From: an uncultured Campylobacter sp.
GTDB lineage: Bacteria; Campylobacterota; Campylobacteria; Campylobacterales; Campylobacteraceae
Reading direction: 5' to 3'
NCBI RefSeq assembly: GCF_938039205.1
Contig: NZ_CALHVM010000069.1
Coordinates: 1-23,586 of the forward strand
DNA length: 23,586 nucleotides
Positions within the stretch are counted from its first letter, which is position 1. Each line of letters starts with the position of its first letter. Below, one piece after another: positions 7,842 to 14,228 of the stretch. The notes beneath the pieces were generated by a model. It was not told the DNA's origin. It worked only from the letters and a program-made list of their open reading frames with translations, and did no database searches. The translations under genes and the position numbers were made by a program.

Positions 7842-8981
7842 TTATCTGCTAAATTTTTCTTTAAACATCTCAAGCAAATTTGACAGAGTGTCGCATTTTG
7901 ATGCGTTGAGCCCTAGCTTAAAAGCGACAAATTTATAGTGGATTTTGGCACCGTCCGCTACGCTAACCGCCGGTGCGCTCGAGCTTTTGGATAGCTTTTT
8001 GCCCTCACGCGCTAGCAGGCCGTGATGGATGAAATTTGCATTTTCAAAATCGTAGCCCAGCATCTGCGCCATGTACTTTTGCGCCGCCGAGCACGCGAGC
8101 AAATCCTCGCCTCGCACGAGCAAATTTACACCCAAAATCTCGTCATCCACGAGGCTAGCGAGATTATAAGCGGGCGTATCGTCTTTTTTCCAAACGACGA
8201 AATCGCCCAAAATTTGCGCCAAATTTACGCTTTGAGCTTGCGCGAATTTTTCCGTTTCAAACGTCGCTTCGTCCGTTAAATTTAAGTCGCCCAAATTTGC
8301 TAAATTTAAAAACCTTTCGCCCGAATTTCCAACGGTGTTAAGGTTAAATTTTTCGTCGCCAGGTTTCTCTCCGCCCGAGTCGCCCAAATTTTCCGATTTT
8401 GTTAAACCGCTTGCTACGCCATTTTGCGTTGCTTGCTCACTACTGCAAAAGCCGCTCGTTTGATTTACTAGGCCGTCCGTGTCACTGCACAAAGCATCAA
8501 AATTTATCAAATTTTGCCAAACGCAAATTTCCGCCTCGTCAGGGACGCGAAGCCGCATAGCCGTTTCGTCTTTTTTAAATTTAAGATTTTTATCAGCGCA
8601 AACACGCGCGTAAATGCCGTTTTTAAACGAGTTTTTCATCGAGTGCGAGCACTCGCAAGCATAGCAAACGCCCTTTTGCTCGAGAGTTTTTAGCGCGTTT
8701 TTATAGGCTCCAAGGCGAAATTTGGAGCTAAAATTGGCTTCAAATTCCCCCACCCCGCCGGGACCGCCGTCAAAATCAATGCCCAGCATATCAAGCACGC
8801 GAAAGATATTTTCCACATATTGCCTGCGGTAGCGCGGCAGGTCGTAGTCGTCGATCCTTAAGTACAAAATCCCGCCAAACGCGCGAGTAAAAAGATAGGT
8901 CAGCAAGAAGTTATAAGCATTGCCTGCGTGCAAAAAGCCGCTTGGAGTCGGAGCGATACGAGAAGTGATTTTTTGGTTCAT
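7842..8981 (-). CDS. gluQ: Glutamyl-Q tRNA(Asp) synthetase-like protein with internal insertion
   Basis: This 379-residue protein resembles GluQ (YadB), which activates glutamate and attaches it to queuosine in tRNA(Asp). It has the class I HIGH-like motif in APTPSGFLHAG (10-20), a zinc site made by Cys109, Cys111, Tyr124 and Cys128 with family spacing, VRGEDLL (289-295) and the KMSKS-like KLSKS (329-333). No glutamyl-tRNA synthetase anticodon domain is present, so it is not GltX. GluQ is usually about 300 residues; the excess lies in one low-complexity stretch (about 164-251, rich in Asn, Gly, Ser, Leu and Glu) in front of the GDFVVWKKDDTPAYNLA segment. No strong ribosome site precedes the ATG. 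Confidence 0.82.
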   Translation of the reverse strand: MNQKITSRIAPTPSGFLHAGNAYNFLLTYLFTRAFGGILYLRIDDYDLPRYRRQYVENIFRVLDMLGIDFDGGPGGVGEFEANFSSKFRLGAYKNALKTLEQKGVCYACECSHSMKNSFKNGIYARVCADKNLKFKKDETAMRLRVPDEAEICVWQNLINFDALCSDTDGLVNQTSGFCSSEQATQNGVASGLTKSENLGDSGGEKPGDEKFNLNTVGNSGERFLNLANLGDLNLTDEATFETEKFAQAQSVNLAQILGDFVVWKKDDTPAYNLASLVDDEILGVNLLVRGEDLLACSAAQKYMAQMLGYDFENANFIHHGLLAREGKKLSKSSSAPAVSVADGAKIHYKFVAFKLGLNASKCDTLSNLLEMFKEKFSR

Positions 8982-9029
8982 TTGGAGTGAAATTTGACTA
9001 AAAAGCTTAAATTTGAAAATTAGTTAAAA

Positions 9030-9047
9030 GCCGTCAGATTTGACGGC
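9030..9047 (-). terminator. Terminator of the RRM protein gene
   Basis: GCCGTCA and TGACGGC form a 7-bp stem with a 4-base loop just after the RRM gene stop, followed by TTTT on the minus strand. This is a clean Rho-independent terminator, separating the RRM gene from the GluQ-like gene downstream. Confidence 0.8.
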
Positions 9048-9051
9048 CGGA

Positions 9052-9297
9052 TTATTCTTTAGGTTTAGATTCGTTTACTCTTAGAGCTCTGCCGCCTACT
9101 TCCTTATTGTTTAGCGCTTCGATCGCTTTTAGTGCGTCTGAGTCGTTTTCTATCTCGACGAATCCGAATCCTTTTGAGCGATTCGTGTCGCGATCTTTGA
9201 CGATTTTCGCGCGTTTTACTTCGCCAAACGGCGCAAATGTATCCTTAAGCTCTGCCTCAGTCATGCGATATGACAAGTTACCGACGTAAATATTCAC
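9052..9297 (-). CDS. Small RNA-binding protein with a single RRM domain
   Basis: This 81-residue protein is essentially one RNA recognition motif. RNP2 is IYVGNL (3-8) and RNP1 is KGFGFVEI (42-49), with the aromatic residues that stack on RNA bases. A short basic and acidic tail (NESKPKE) ends it. It resembles the Rbp/glycine-rich RNA-binding proteins of cyanobacteria and Campylobacterota, but lacks the glycine-rich tail. The start is GTG with AAGGAAA about eight bases upstream. The gene has its own candidate promoter (9343-9348), a leader hairpin and its own terminator, so it is probably monocistronic. RNA targets are unknown. Confidence 0.92.
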   Translation of the reverse strand: MNIYVGNLSYRMTEAELKDTFAPFGEVKRAKIVKDRDTNRSKGFGFVEIENDSDALKAIEALNNKEVGGRALRVNESKPKE

Positions 9298-9342
9298 AGT
9301 AACGTTTCCTTAAATCAAATTCCCGATAAAATCGGTTAATAG

Positions 9343-9348
9343 ATGATA
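9343..9348 (-). promoter_or_regulatory. Candidate -10 box of the RRM gene
   Basis: TATCAT on the minus strand lies 45 bases before the GTG start, preceded by A/T-rich DNA as is usual in Campylobacter promoters, which lack a clear -35. Assigned by eye. Confidence 0.4.
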
Positions 9349-9617
9349 CCTGAATTTAAATAAAAAAGCTAGATAAAAATTGATATTTTTATAATTTTTT
9401 GTAAATTTAAACCTCGGCTAGCTTTTTTAGAAATTTATTTTTTATTCGAAGGTTTGGGGTTGCGTAAAATTTGAAGTAAATTTAAGTCAGGTTTGATGCA
9501 AAGCATCGGCCAATCGGCGCAAATAAATTTTATAATTAAGCTAAAAACGCGATTTTGTCGGCAAATTACAATCGCAAATTTGACACTTTCGTGTTTTACT
9601 CAAAAATTTAACCAGCC

Positions 9618-9641
9618 GCACCTTTATTTAAACAAAGGTGC
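9618..9641 (-). terminator. Hairpin downstream of the DJ-1-like gene
   Basis: GCACCTTT and AAAGGTGC form a perfect 8-bp stem with an 8-base loop, 31 bases past the DJ-1-like stop. The T-rich stretch on the minus strand comes several bases after the stem, so termination is likely but not textbook. Confidence 0.5.
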
Positions 9642-9672
9642 AGTGTCTATCAAAATTTAAGCCCGCAAATCG

Positions 9673-10221
9673 TTATTTGACAAATAAAAGTCCGTTTTTC
9701 ACTTCATTATAAACTTGCTCGCCGTTTAAAATTTTAACCAGCTCCAAAGCAAACTCCATCGCGGTGGCAGGGCCTTTTGAGGTGACGATATTTCCGCTTT
9801 GCACGACGTTTTTATCGCTCACGTACGTTCCGCCCTCGACGCTAGCCTCGCAGCTAGGATAGCATGTATACTCGCCCTTCATGATTTCCGCCACTCCAAG
9901 AGCTATCGGCGCGGCGCAAATGGCGGCGACGAATTTGCCTTTTTTAGCAAACTTTTTGATCGTCTCTCTCATTTTTAGGTTACCGGATATATTCGTGACA
10001 CCAGTATACCCGCCCGGCAAAACCAGCATATCGTAGTCAACCTCCTCAAGGTCATAAAGAGTCATATCACAGACTAATTTCACTCCGTGTGCGCCCGTGA
10101 TAGGTAGCTTATCAAGCCCGACTACATGGGCCTCCACGCCGCCTCGTCTAAGTACGTCCACGATACTAACGCCCTCTATCTCCTCAAACCCGTCGGCAAA
10201 AATCACGGCAACTTTTTTCAT
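9673..10221 (-). CDS. DJ-1/PfpI family protein
   Basis: This 182-residue protein of the DJ-1/YajL branch has a glutamine-amidotransferase-like fold. The reactive cysteine is Cys102 in the nucleophile elbow AAICAAP, and the conserved Glu16 (FEEIE) that tunes it is present at the expected spacing. LPGG (68-71) is the usual loop near the active site. Family members act as redox-sensitive chaperones or remove glyoxal adducts; which applies is not visible here. The ATG has TAAGGAG seven bases upstream and a TATAAT box at 10252-10247. It is divergent from the SelW-like selenoprotein gene, with promoters close together, so both may respond to the same redox conditions. Confidence 0.88.
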   Translation of the reverse strand: MKKVAVIFADGFEEIEGVSIVDVLRRGGVEAHVVGLDKLPITGAHGVKLVCDMTLYDLEEVDYDMLVLPGGYTGVTNISGNLKMRETIKKFAKKGKFVAAICAAPIALGVAEIMKGEYTCYPSCEASVEGGTYVSDKNVVQSGNIVTSKGPATAMEFALELVKILNGEQVYNEVKNGLLFVK

Positions 10222-10246
10222 AATTTTCTCCTTAAATTTTTTGATA

Positions 10247-10252
10247 ATTATA
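10247..10252 (-). promoter_or_regulatory. -10 box of the DJ-1-like gene
   Basis: A perfect TATAAT on the minus strand lies 26 bases before the start codon. It is only about 22 bases from the opposing TATAAT of the selenoprotein gene, so the two promoters overlap. Confidence 0.6.
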
Positions 10253-10274
10253 CTGCTATTTGTTAAATTTACGC

Positions 10275-10280
10275 TATAAT
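10275..10280 (+). promoter_or_regulatory. -10 box of the SelW-like gene
   Basis: A perfect TATAAT preceded by TTTACGC lies 31 bases before the ATG, followed by a strong ribosome site (AAGGAAGG). It gives a short leader of about 24 bases. Confidence 0.65.
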
Positions 10281-10310
10281 CGGCGTACTTTAAATTCGAA
10301 AGGAAGGAAC

Positions 10311-10562
10311 ATGGAAGTAAAGATTACATATTGCAATTCTTGAAACTATAGACCGGTAGCTTCTCGTGTAGAAGATGAATTTTTAAGTCAAATCCCAGGC
10401 GCTAATATTAGCAAAATCGTCGGTAGCGGCGGAAACTTCATAGTTGAAGTAGATGGAAAGATAGTATTTTCCAAAAAAGATCTCATCGGTACGGACGTAA
10501 ACGCCCTACCAAACCACGAAGAGATCGTTGCTTTGGTCGATAGCGTTAAAAAATCAGCCTAA
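10311..10562 (+). CDS. SelW-like selenoprotein (Sec encoded by UGA)
   Basis: The frame is ATG to TAA, 84 codons, with one internal TGA at 10341-10343 as codon 11. Reading it as selenocysteine gives the redox motif Cys8-Asn-Ser-Sec11 directly after a beta strand (EVKITY), the CxxU signature of the SelW/SelT/SelH (Rdx) thioredoxin-like family. Later segments, VGSGGNFIVEVDGKIVFSKK (about 42-61), match the SelW pattern of G-x-G-x-F-x-V and VFSKK. A strong ribosome site (AAGGAAGG), TATAAT promoter and downstream terminator support a real gene. A candidate SECIS hairpin follows the UGA. Standard gene callers would stop at codon 11 or miss it. Probable role: thiol redox; the true substrate is unknown. 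Confidence 0.92.
10360..10374 (+). promoter_or_regulatory. Candidate bacterial SECIS hairpin
   Basis: CUUCU and AGAAG form a 5-bp stem with loop CGUGU, the loop starting 22 bases after the UGA. From memory, bacterial SECIS elements have the apical loop about 16-37 bases after UGA with a G in the first two loop positions, which this meets. Not folded computationally. Confidence 0.55.
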
Positions 10563-10565
10563 AGT

Positions 10566-10581
10566 CTAAGCCGAGGCTTAG
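10566..10581 (+). terminator. Terminator of the SelW-like gene
   Basis: CTAAGCC and GGCTTAG form a 7-bp stem starting four bases after the TAA, then GCTTTGGCTTTTATTTC. The stem overlaps the stop codon of the convergent 90-residue gene (10580-10578). Confidence 0.55.
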
Positions 10582-10850
10582 GCTTTGGCTTTTATTTCTT
10601 CAAATTTTATCTCATCTTTTTTGTATTTTTTAAGCAAACCATTTATGCGCCGCTCAAAAATTTTCCATCTAGCTTCATTTCCATATTTTTCAAACAAATT
10701 TAACGCTTGGCTGGTCAAAATTTCTTGTTCATTCTTTATGAGTAAATATTCAAAAAGCTGATCAATCACCGCTAGACCGTTTCGCTCCAGCATCAAATCA
10801 ATCAAATTTCGTTCGGTTTTTATCTCATCAAAAAATCTAAACACCGCCAT
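10578..10850 (-). CDS. Hypothetical protein, 90 residues
   Basis: I do not recognise this gene. It is predicted mostly helical and charged, with no signal peptide or membrane segment and no cysteine. The C-terminus is lysine- and glutamate-rich (KKYKKDEIKFEEIKAKA). It starts 11 bases after the end of the frameshifted DUF4304-like gene, and so is probably co-transcribed with it. No good ribosome site precedes the ATG, which suggests coupling to translation of the upstream gene. If that gene is truly broken, expression of this one would suffer. It converges on the SelW-like gene. Confidence 0.6.
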   Translation of the reverse strand: MAVFRFFDEIKTERNLIDLMLERNGLAVIDQLFEYLLIKNEQEILTSQALNLFEKYGNEARWKIFERRINGLLKKYKKDEIKFEEIKAKA

Positions 10851-10861
10851 TAGGTCACTTG

Positions 10862-11204
10862 TTAATTTTCACAAAGCGCTACCGTGTTGCTATTTTCGTT
10901 GATTTCATAGTAAGCTGCTTTAGAGTCTATGATAGATGAGATTCTATCCCTAAAATGACACTCGTATTCTTTTGGCTTTAAGACGGTTTCTTTGCCGGCT
11001 GCGGCGTCTATAAACACACCGTAAATGCCGCAGTTTACGTAAAATCTAGTTTCGAATGCGGTATTACCGCTACTTTTTTTGAAAATTTACGACGTATATA
11101 AATTCGGGAGTATTTTTGTAGAAATTTAGCCCGTTTTTGGTAAAGCCGTTATCTTTAAACAGCGGCTTTACTTGGGATATGAGCTCGTCAAATTTTGCTT
11201 TCAT
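10862..11204 (-). pseudogene. DUF4304-like protein gene, frameshifted at an A7 tract
   Basis: From ATG 11204 the frame runs 44 residues to TAG (11072-11070), ending PEFIYVVNFQKK. Just before that stop is a run of seven A (plus-strand T 11074-11080). With six A the frame would continue QKSSGNTAFETRFYVNCGIYG and run to TAA at 10864-10862, giving 113 residues. The joined product resembles DUF4304 from memory: 'IKPLLK..GF.K....FYK' at the start and 'VVN.QKS....FYVN.GI' in the middle. This could be a pseudogene, a phase-variable tract, programmed slippage or a sequencing error. It lies 18 bases after efp with no clear ribosome site; the ATG sits in the loop of an inverted repeat (11186-11215). Confidence 0.7.
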
Positions 11205-11215
11205 CAAATTTGACG
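11186..11215. repeat. Inverted repeat enclosing the DUF4304-like start codon
   Basis: CGTCAAATTT (11186-11195) and AAATTTGACG (11206-11215) are perfect 10-bp inverted repeats with a 10-base loop holding the ATG (11204-11202). There is no T-run, so it is not an obvious terminator for efp. The word is common in this DNA, so chance is possible. Confidence 0.45.
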
Positions 11216-11222
11216 ATTGCGA

Positions 11223-11789
11223 TTATTTATTTGCGCGCTCGATGTACTCGCCGCGGACGGTATCTACGCGGATAACCTCGCCTTCAAGCACGTGAAAAGG
11301 TATCTGAACGACCGCGCCGCTTTCTAGCGTAGCAGGCTTTTTACCGCCCTGGGTGTCGCCTTTGAAATTCGGCGGAGTTTCGACGATCTTTAGCTCGACG
11401 ACTTGCGGTACTTCTACACCGATAGCCTTACCGTTGTGAAATAAAATCTCAACCATCATGCCGTCGATCATCCATTTTTTGACATCTCCCACGTCCTCGT
11501 CGCTGATCGCCACTTGCTCGTAGCTCGCGGTATCCATAAACTGACAGAACTCGCCGTCGTCGTAAAGATACTGCATCTCTTTTTCTTCCAAATTCGGCTG
11601 ATCGCATTTGTCGCCCGCATGGAACGTCTTTTCAAGCACTTTGCCGTCGATGAAAGATTTGATTTTCGCGCGAACGAAAGCTGCGCCCTTGCCCGGTTTT
11701 ACGTGCTGATACTCGACGACTTTATACGGGACGCCGTCTAGCTCGATCTTTAGTCCTTTTTTTAGGTCGCCCATCGAATAGGTTGCCAT
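11223..11789 (-). CDS. efp: Translation elongation factor P
   Basis: This 188-residue EF-P rescues ribosomes stalled at polyproline stretches. It has the KOW-like N-domain and two OB domains, at the normal bacterial length. The loop HVKPGKGAAF carries Lys34 in the position that EpmA/EpmB beta-lysylate in E. coli-type EF-P; the PGKG context fits that class. The ATG has AAGGAGAAAA upstream and a TATAAT box at 11822-11817, giving a short leader and its own promoter. The downstream DUF4304-like gene is only 18 bases away. Confidence 0.97.
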   Translation of the reverse strand: MATYSMGDLKKGLKIELDGVPYKVVEYQHVKPGKGAAFVRAKIKSFIDGKVLEKTFHAGDKCDQPNLEEKEMQYLYDDGEFCQFMDTASYEQVAISDEDVGDVKKWMIDGMMVEILFHNGKAIGVEVPQVVELKIVETPPNFKGDTQGGKKPATLESGAVVQIPFHVLEGEVIRVDTVRGEYIERANK

Positions 11790-11816
11790 TTTTTCTCCTT
11801 GTAGTTTTAAAGGCTG

Positions 11817-11822
11817 ATTATA
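11817..11822 (-). promoter_or_regulatory. -10 box of efp
   Basis: A perfect TATAAT on the minus strand lies 28 bases before the efp ATG, preceded by a TTTTTTGA stretch as is typical of Campylobacter promoters. Confidence 0.6.
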
Positions 11823-11899
11823 TCAAAAAAGTTTTTAGTTTAGTTTAAGAAGCGGCGAGAGGGCAAATTTGACCGCGCTCGCCGAAGTAAAACTCAAAT

Positions 11900-12121
11900 T
11901 TAAGGCTTAAATTTAAACTCGCCTTTTTCCTTGCTTTGTTCAGACTGCGAGTGGATTTCCCTTTTCATCTGTTCGCTTACACTAGGATCGTCTTTTTGTA
12001 TCTTTTGAAATTTCTTTTTTTCGGTCAAAATTTTCTCAAAATTTTTCGTAGTTTGCTTTTGCACTTCGCTCTCGCAACCCGCAAGCAAAAACAAAATCGG
12101 AATCAAAAGTAAAAATTTCAT
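11900..12121 (-). CDS. Small lipoprotein, 73 residues
   Basis: The start is taken as the ATG at 12121 because AAGGAGG lies seven bases upstream; a longer open frame to 12172 overlaps serA and would bury the signal sequence. The leader MKFLLLIPILFLLAGC ends in a lipobox (LLAG-Cys16), so the mature protein is 58 residues, lipid-anchored at Cys16. The rest is charged, rich in Lys, Glu and Gln, probably helical, with no recognisable domain. It follows serA by 43 bases and is probably the last gene of that operon. Function unknown. Confidence 0.8.
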   Translation of the reverse strand: MKFLLLIPILFLLAGCESEVQKQTTKNFEKILTEKKKFQKIQKDDPSVSEQMKREIHSQSEQSKEKGEFKFKP

Positions 12122-12164
12122 ACTCAAACCCTCCTTAAATTTAAGCCCCAATTCGGGATTAAAT

Positions 12165-13742
12165 TTAGACAACTGCGTACTTTGCCCATACGCAAACGTC
12201 TAGATCGTTTAACTTAGCCAGCGTCTCTTTAGTTATCTTTTCATCCACAAGCACGACCGCAAGCGCCATACCGTGATCGTCGCGTCCTAGGCGGAAGTCG
12301 GCGATATTGATCTTTTCTTCGGCGAGGATAGATGAAATTTTAGCGATAACGCCCGGAACGTCGTTGTTTTTAAAGATAATCATCTTGCCTTTAGGCTTAA
12401 AGTCTGTTTTAAAGCCATTTATCGTCACGATGCGCTGCTGATTTTCGCCAAATACGGTTCCGCCGATCGTCACGACGTCGTTTTCGGTCGTGATGCGAAC
12501 GGTGATTTTATTTTTGAAAATACTATTGCCGCCGACGGTGCTCTCTGTCGTTATGCCTTTTTCGTCGCACAAAAATTTAGCGTTTACGTAGTTTATCGTA
12601 TCGCCCAAGCTCTCTTTTAAAGCGCCCACGATCGCAAATGTAAGCATGGAGTTTGCATACTCACTAATAGGGCCGTGCGTCTCGATGCGGATAGCTTTGA
12701 TAGCTTTTTTGTTGATCTGCGCGGCGAGGAAGGCCATCTTGCTCGTAAGCTCGATATAAGGCTCCACAAAAGGCGGTAGATCTTCCGTTTTTATCGGCAA
12801 ATTTAGCGCACTAGGATAGCTGATGCCGCGAGCCGCAGAGATAGCCTGTTCGGCTGCTGCGATAGCGATGTTGGCTTGAGACTCTAGCGTATTTGCGCCA
12901 AGGTGCGGTGTGACGCTGACGTTATTTAACTCAAGTAGCGGATGATCCGTCGCCGGCTCCTTCTCAAATACGTCGATACCCGCAAACGCTATCTTGCCGC
13001 TTTTTAGGCCGTTATATAGCGCCTCTTCGTTATAAAGGCCGCCGCGAGCGCAGTTGATGAGGCGCACGCCGTCCTTCATTTTTGCGATCTCCGCTTCGCC
13101 GATCATGTTTACGGTTTCTTTATTTTTAGGAGTGTGTATGGTGATGAAATCGCACGCAAGGATATCGTCGAAATTTCGCGTATAAACGCCGCCCATATCG
13201 GTTACTTTCGACGGATCGATATACGGATCGTAAGCAACGATTTGCATACCGAAAGCCGCAGCCCTAACCGCTACGCGAGAGCCGATGTTACCAAAGCCGA
13301 TGACGCCTAGAGTCTTGTTAAAAAGCTCGACACCGTACCATTTTTCGCGCTTCCAAATTCGGTCGATTTTTAGATCGTTGTGAGCGTACGGAAACGAGCG
13401 AGCGGCAGCTAACATATGAGCCATCGTTAGCTCTACCGCGGCGATTGTATTTGCCGTAGGGACGTTCATCGCGATTATGCCGCGTTTTGAGCAGCCGTCG
13501 ATATCTACGTTATCAACGCCCACGCCCGCGCGCACGAGAGCCTTTAGATTTTTGGCCGCATTTAAAAACGCCTCGCCGACTTCGGTCGAGCTTCGCGTGA
13601 TGGCCACGTCAGCCTCGCCTAAGATATCCAAAAGCTTATCTTTGGGCACGTTTACTGCGTCGATTACTTTTATATCCTCTTCGCGATTTAAAATTTCAAA
13701 GCCGACTTTATGTATTGCGTCGCACACTATTATCGTTTTCAT
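12165..13742 (-). CDS. serA: D-3-phosphoglycerate dehydrogenase
   Basis: This enzyme catalyses the first step of serine synthesis, oxidising 3-phosphoglycerate with NAD. The 525-residue long form has the NAD-binding GFGNIG (149-154) and the catalytic set Arg233 (CARGG), Glu262 (KEP) and His280 (TPHLG). An intervening allosteric substrate-binding domain (about 315-445) precedes a C-terminal ACT domain (about 450-525, opening GKMIIFKNNDVPGVIAKI), which normally senses serine. Its ATG overlaps the stop of the membrane protein gene upstream by four bases (ATGA), so it is coupled to the rpsA operon. Confidence 0.97.
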   Translation of the reverse strand: MKTIIVCDAIHKVGFEILNREEDIKVIDAVNVPKDKLLDILGEADVAITRSSTEVGEAFLNAAKNLKALVRAGVGVDNVDIDGCSKRGIIAMNVPTANTIAAVELTMAHMLAAARSFPYAHNDLKIDRIWKREKWYGVELFNKTLGVIGFGNIGSRVAVRAAAFGMQIVAYDPYIDPSKVTDMGGVYTRNFDDILACDFITIHTPKNKETVNMIGEAEIAKMKDGVRLINCARGGLYNEEALYNGLKSGKIAFAGIDVFEKEPATDHPLLELNNVSVTPHLGANTLESQANIAIAAAEQAISAARGISYPSALNLPIKTEDLPPFVEPYIELTSKMAFLAAQINKKAIKAIRIETHGPISEYANSMLTFAIVGALKESLGDTINYVNAKFLCDEKGITTESTVGGNSIFKNKITVRITTENDVVTIGGTVFGENQQRIVTINGFKTDFKPKGKMIIFKNNDVPGVIAKISSILAEEKINIADFRLGRDDHGMALAVVLVDEKITKETLAKLNDLDVCVWAKYAVV

Positions 13743-14224
13743 AGCTTGATCTCCTTGAAAGTTGAGCGTATATCGTACGCTTTAAGTTCGTTTATAACGC
13801 GGTCTAAAACGCTGCCGTCTTGCGTGTTTATGTAAATTAAATTTTGTGAATTTTCTTTTACTACACTAAAATCTACGGGTATGTTTTTTAATGTTTGAGT
13901 AAGGCAGAACATCGAGTATATATCGTTTTTATCGATCACTAACTGATAGGCCGTTTTTAGGACTGTTTTTGACTCGTCTTTAAATTCTATAAATATCTCA
14001 TTGCTTGCCAAAGCATATTTTTTAGGAGCCAAATTTGCCATTTCGCCGACCCAAGAAGTAGGGCCAGTAGTCAAATTTTGCTCCTTGTTATTTTGTGATA
14101 CTTTTAGCTCCGCAGGCGCAGGCTCTTTTAAATTGACATCCGCGTACTTATACAGCAAAACGCCGCATACACAGACGAAAATCAGCAAAAAAGCAATCGC
14201 GCCCCAGAACAAATATCGCTTCAT
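13739..14224 (-). CDS. Membrane-anchored hypothetical protein between rpsA and serA
   Basis: A single hydrophobic segment (about 5-25, YLFWGAIAFLLIFVCVCGVL) near the N-terminus anchors a soluble domain of about 130 residues, probably in the periplasm. No enzyme motif is visible. The protein is 161 residues and lies four bases after rpsA, overlapping serA by four. From memory a protein of similar placement (Cj0892c) occurs in C. jejuni, so the gene is conserved in position but without assigned function. Confidence 0.8.
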   Translation of the reverse strand: MKRYLFWGAIAFLLIFVCVCGVLLYKYADVNLKEPAPAELKVSQNNKEQNLTTGPTSWVGEMANLAPKKYALASNEIFIEFKDESKTVLKTAYQLVIDKNDIYSMFCLTQTLKNIPVDFSVVKENSQNLIYINTQDGSVLDRVINELKAYDIRSTFKEIKL

Positions 14225-14228
14225 TTAC

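Larger units (their letters stand above)
9298..9672. other. Intergenic region with RRM-gene leader, promoter and inverted repeat
   Basis: No gene was found in these 375 bases. Next to the RRM gene are a -10-like TATCAT (9348-9343, minus) and a small hairpin CCGAT-AAA-ATCGG (9323-9335) that would lie at the very 5' end of the transcript. Further upstream, AAAAAAGCTAG (9362-9372) and CTAGCTTTTTT (9418-9428) form a perfect 11-bp inverted repeat 45 bases apart. A terminator-like hairpin for the DJ-1 gene lies at 9618-9641. Confidence 0.55.

Noticed and set aside
12122..12172. Upstream extension of the small lipoprotein to 12172
   Set aside because: It would place 17 charged residues before a perfect signal peptide and overlap serA; the ATG at 12121 has the AAGGAGG site.
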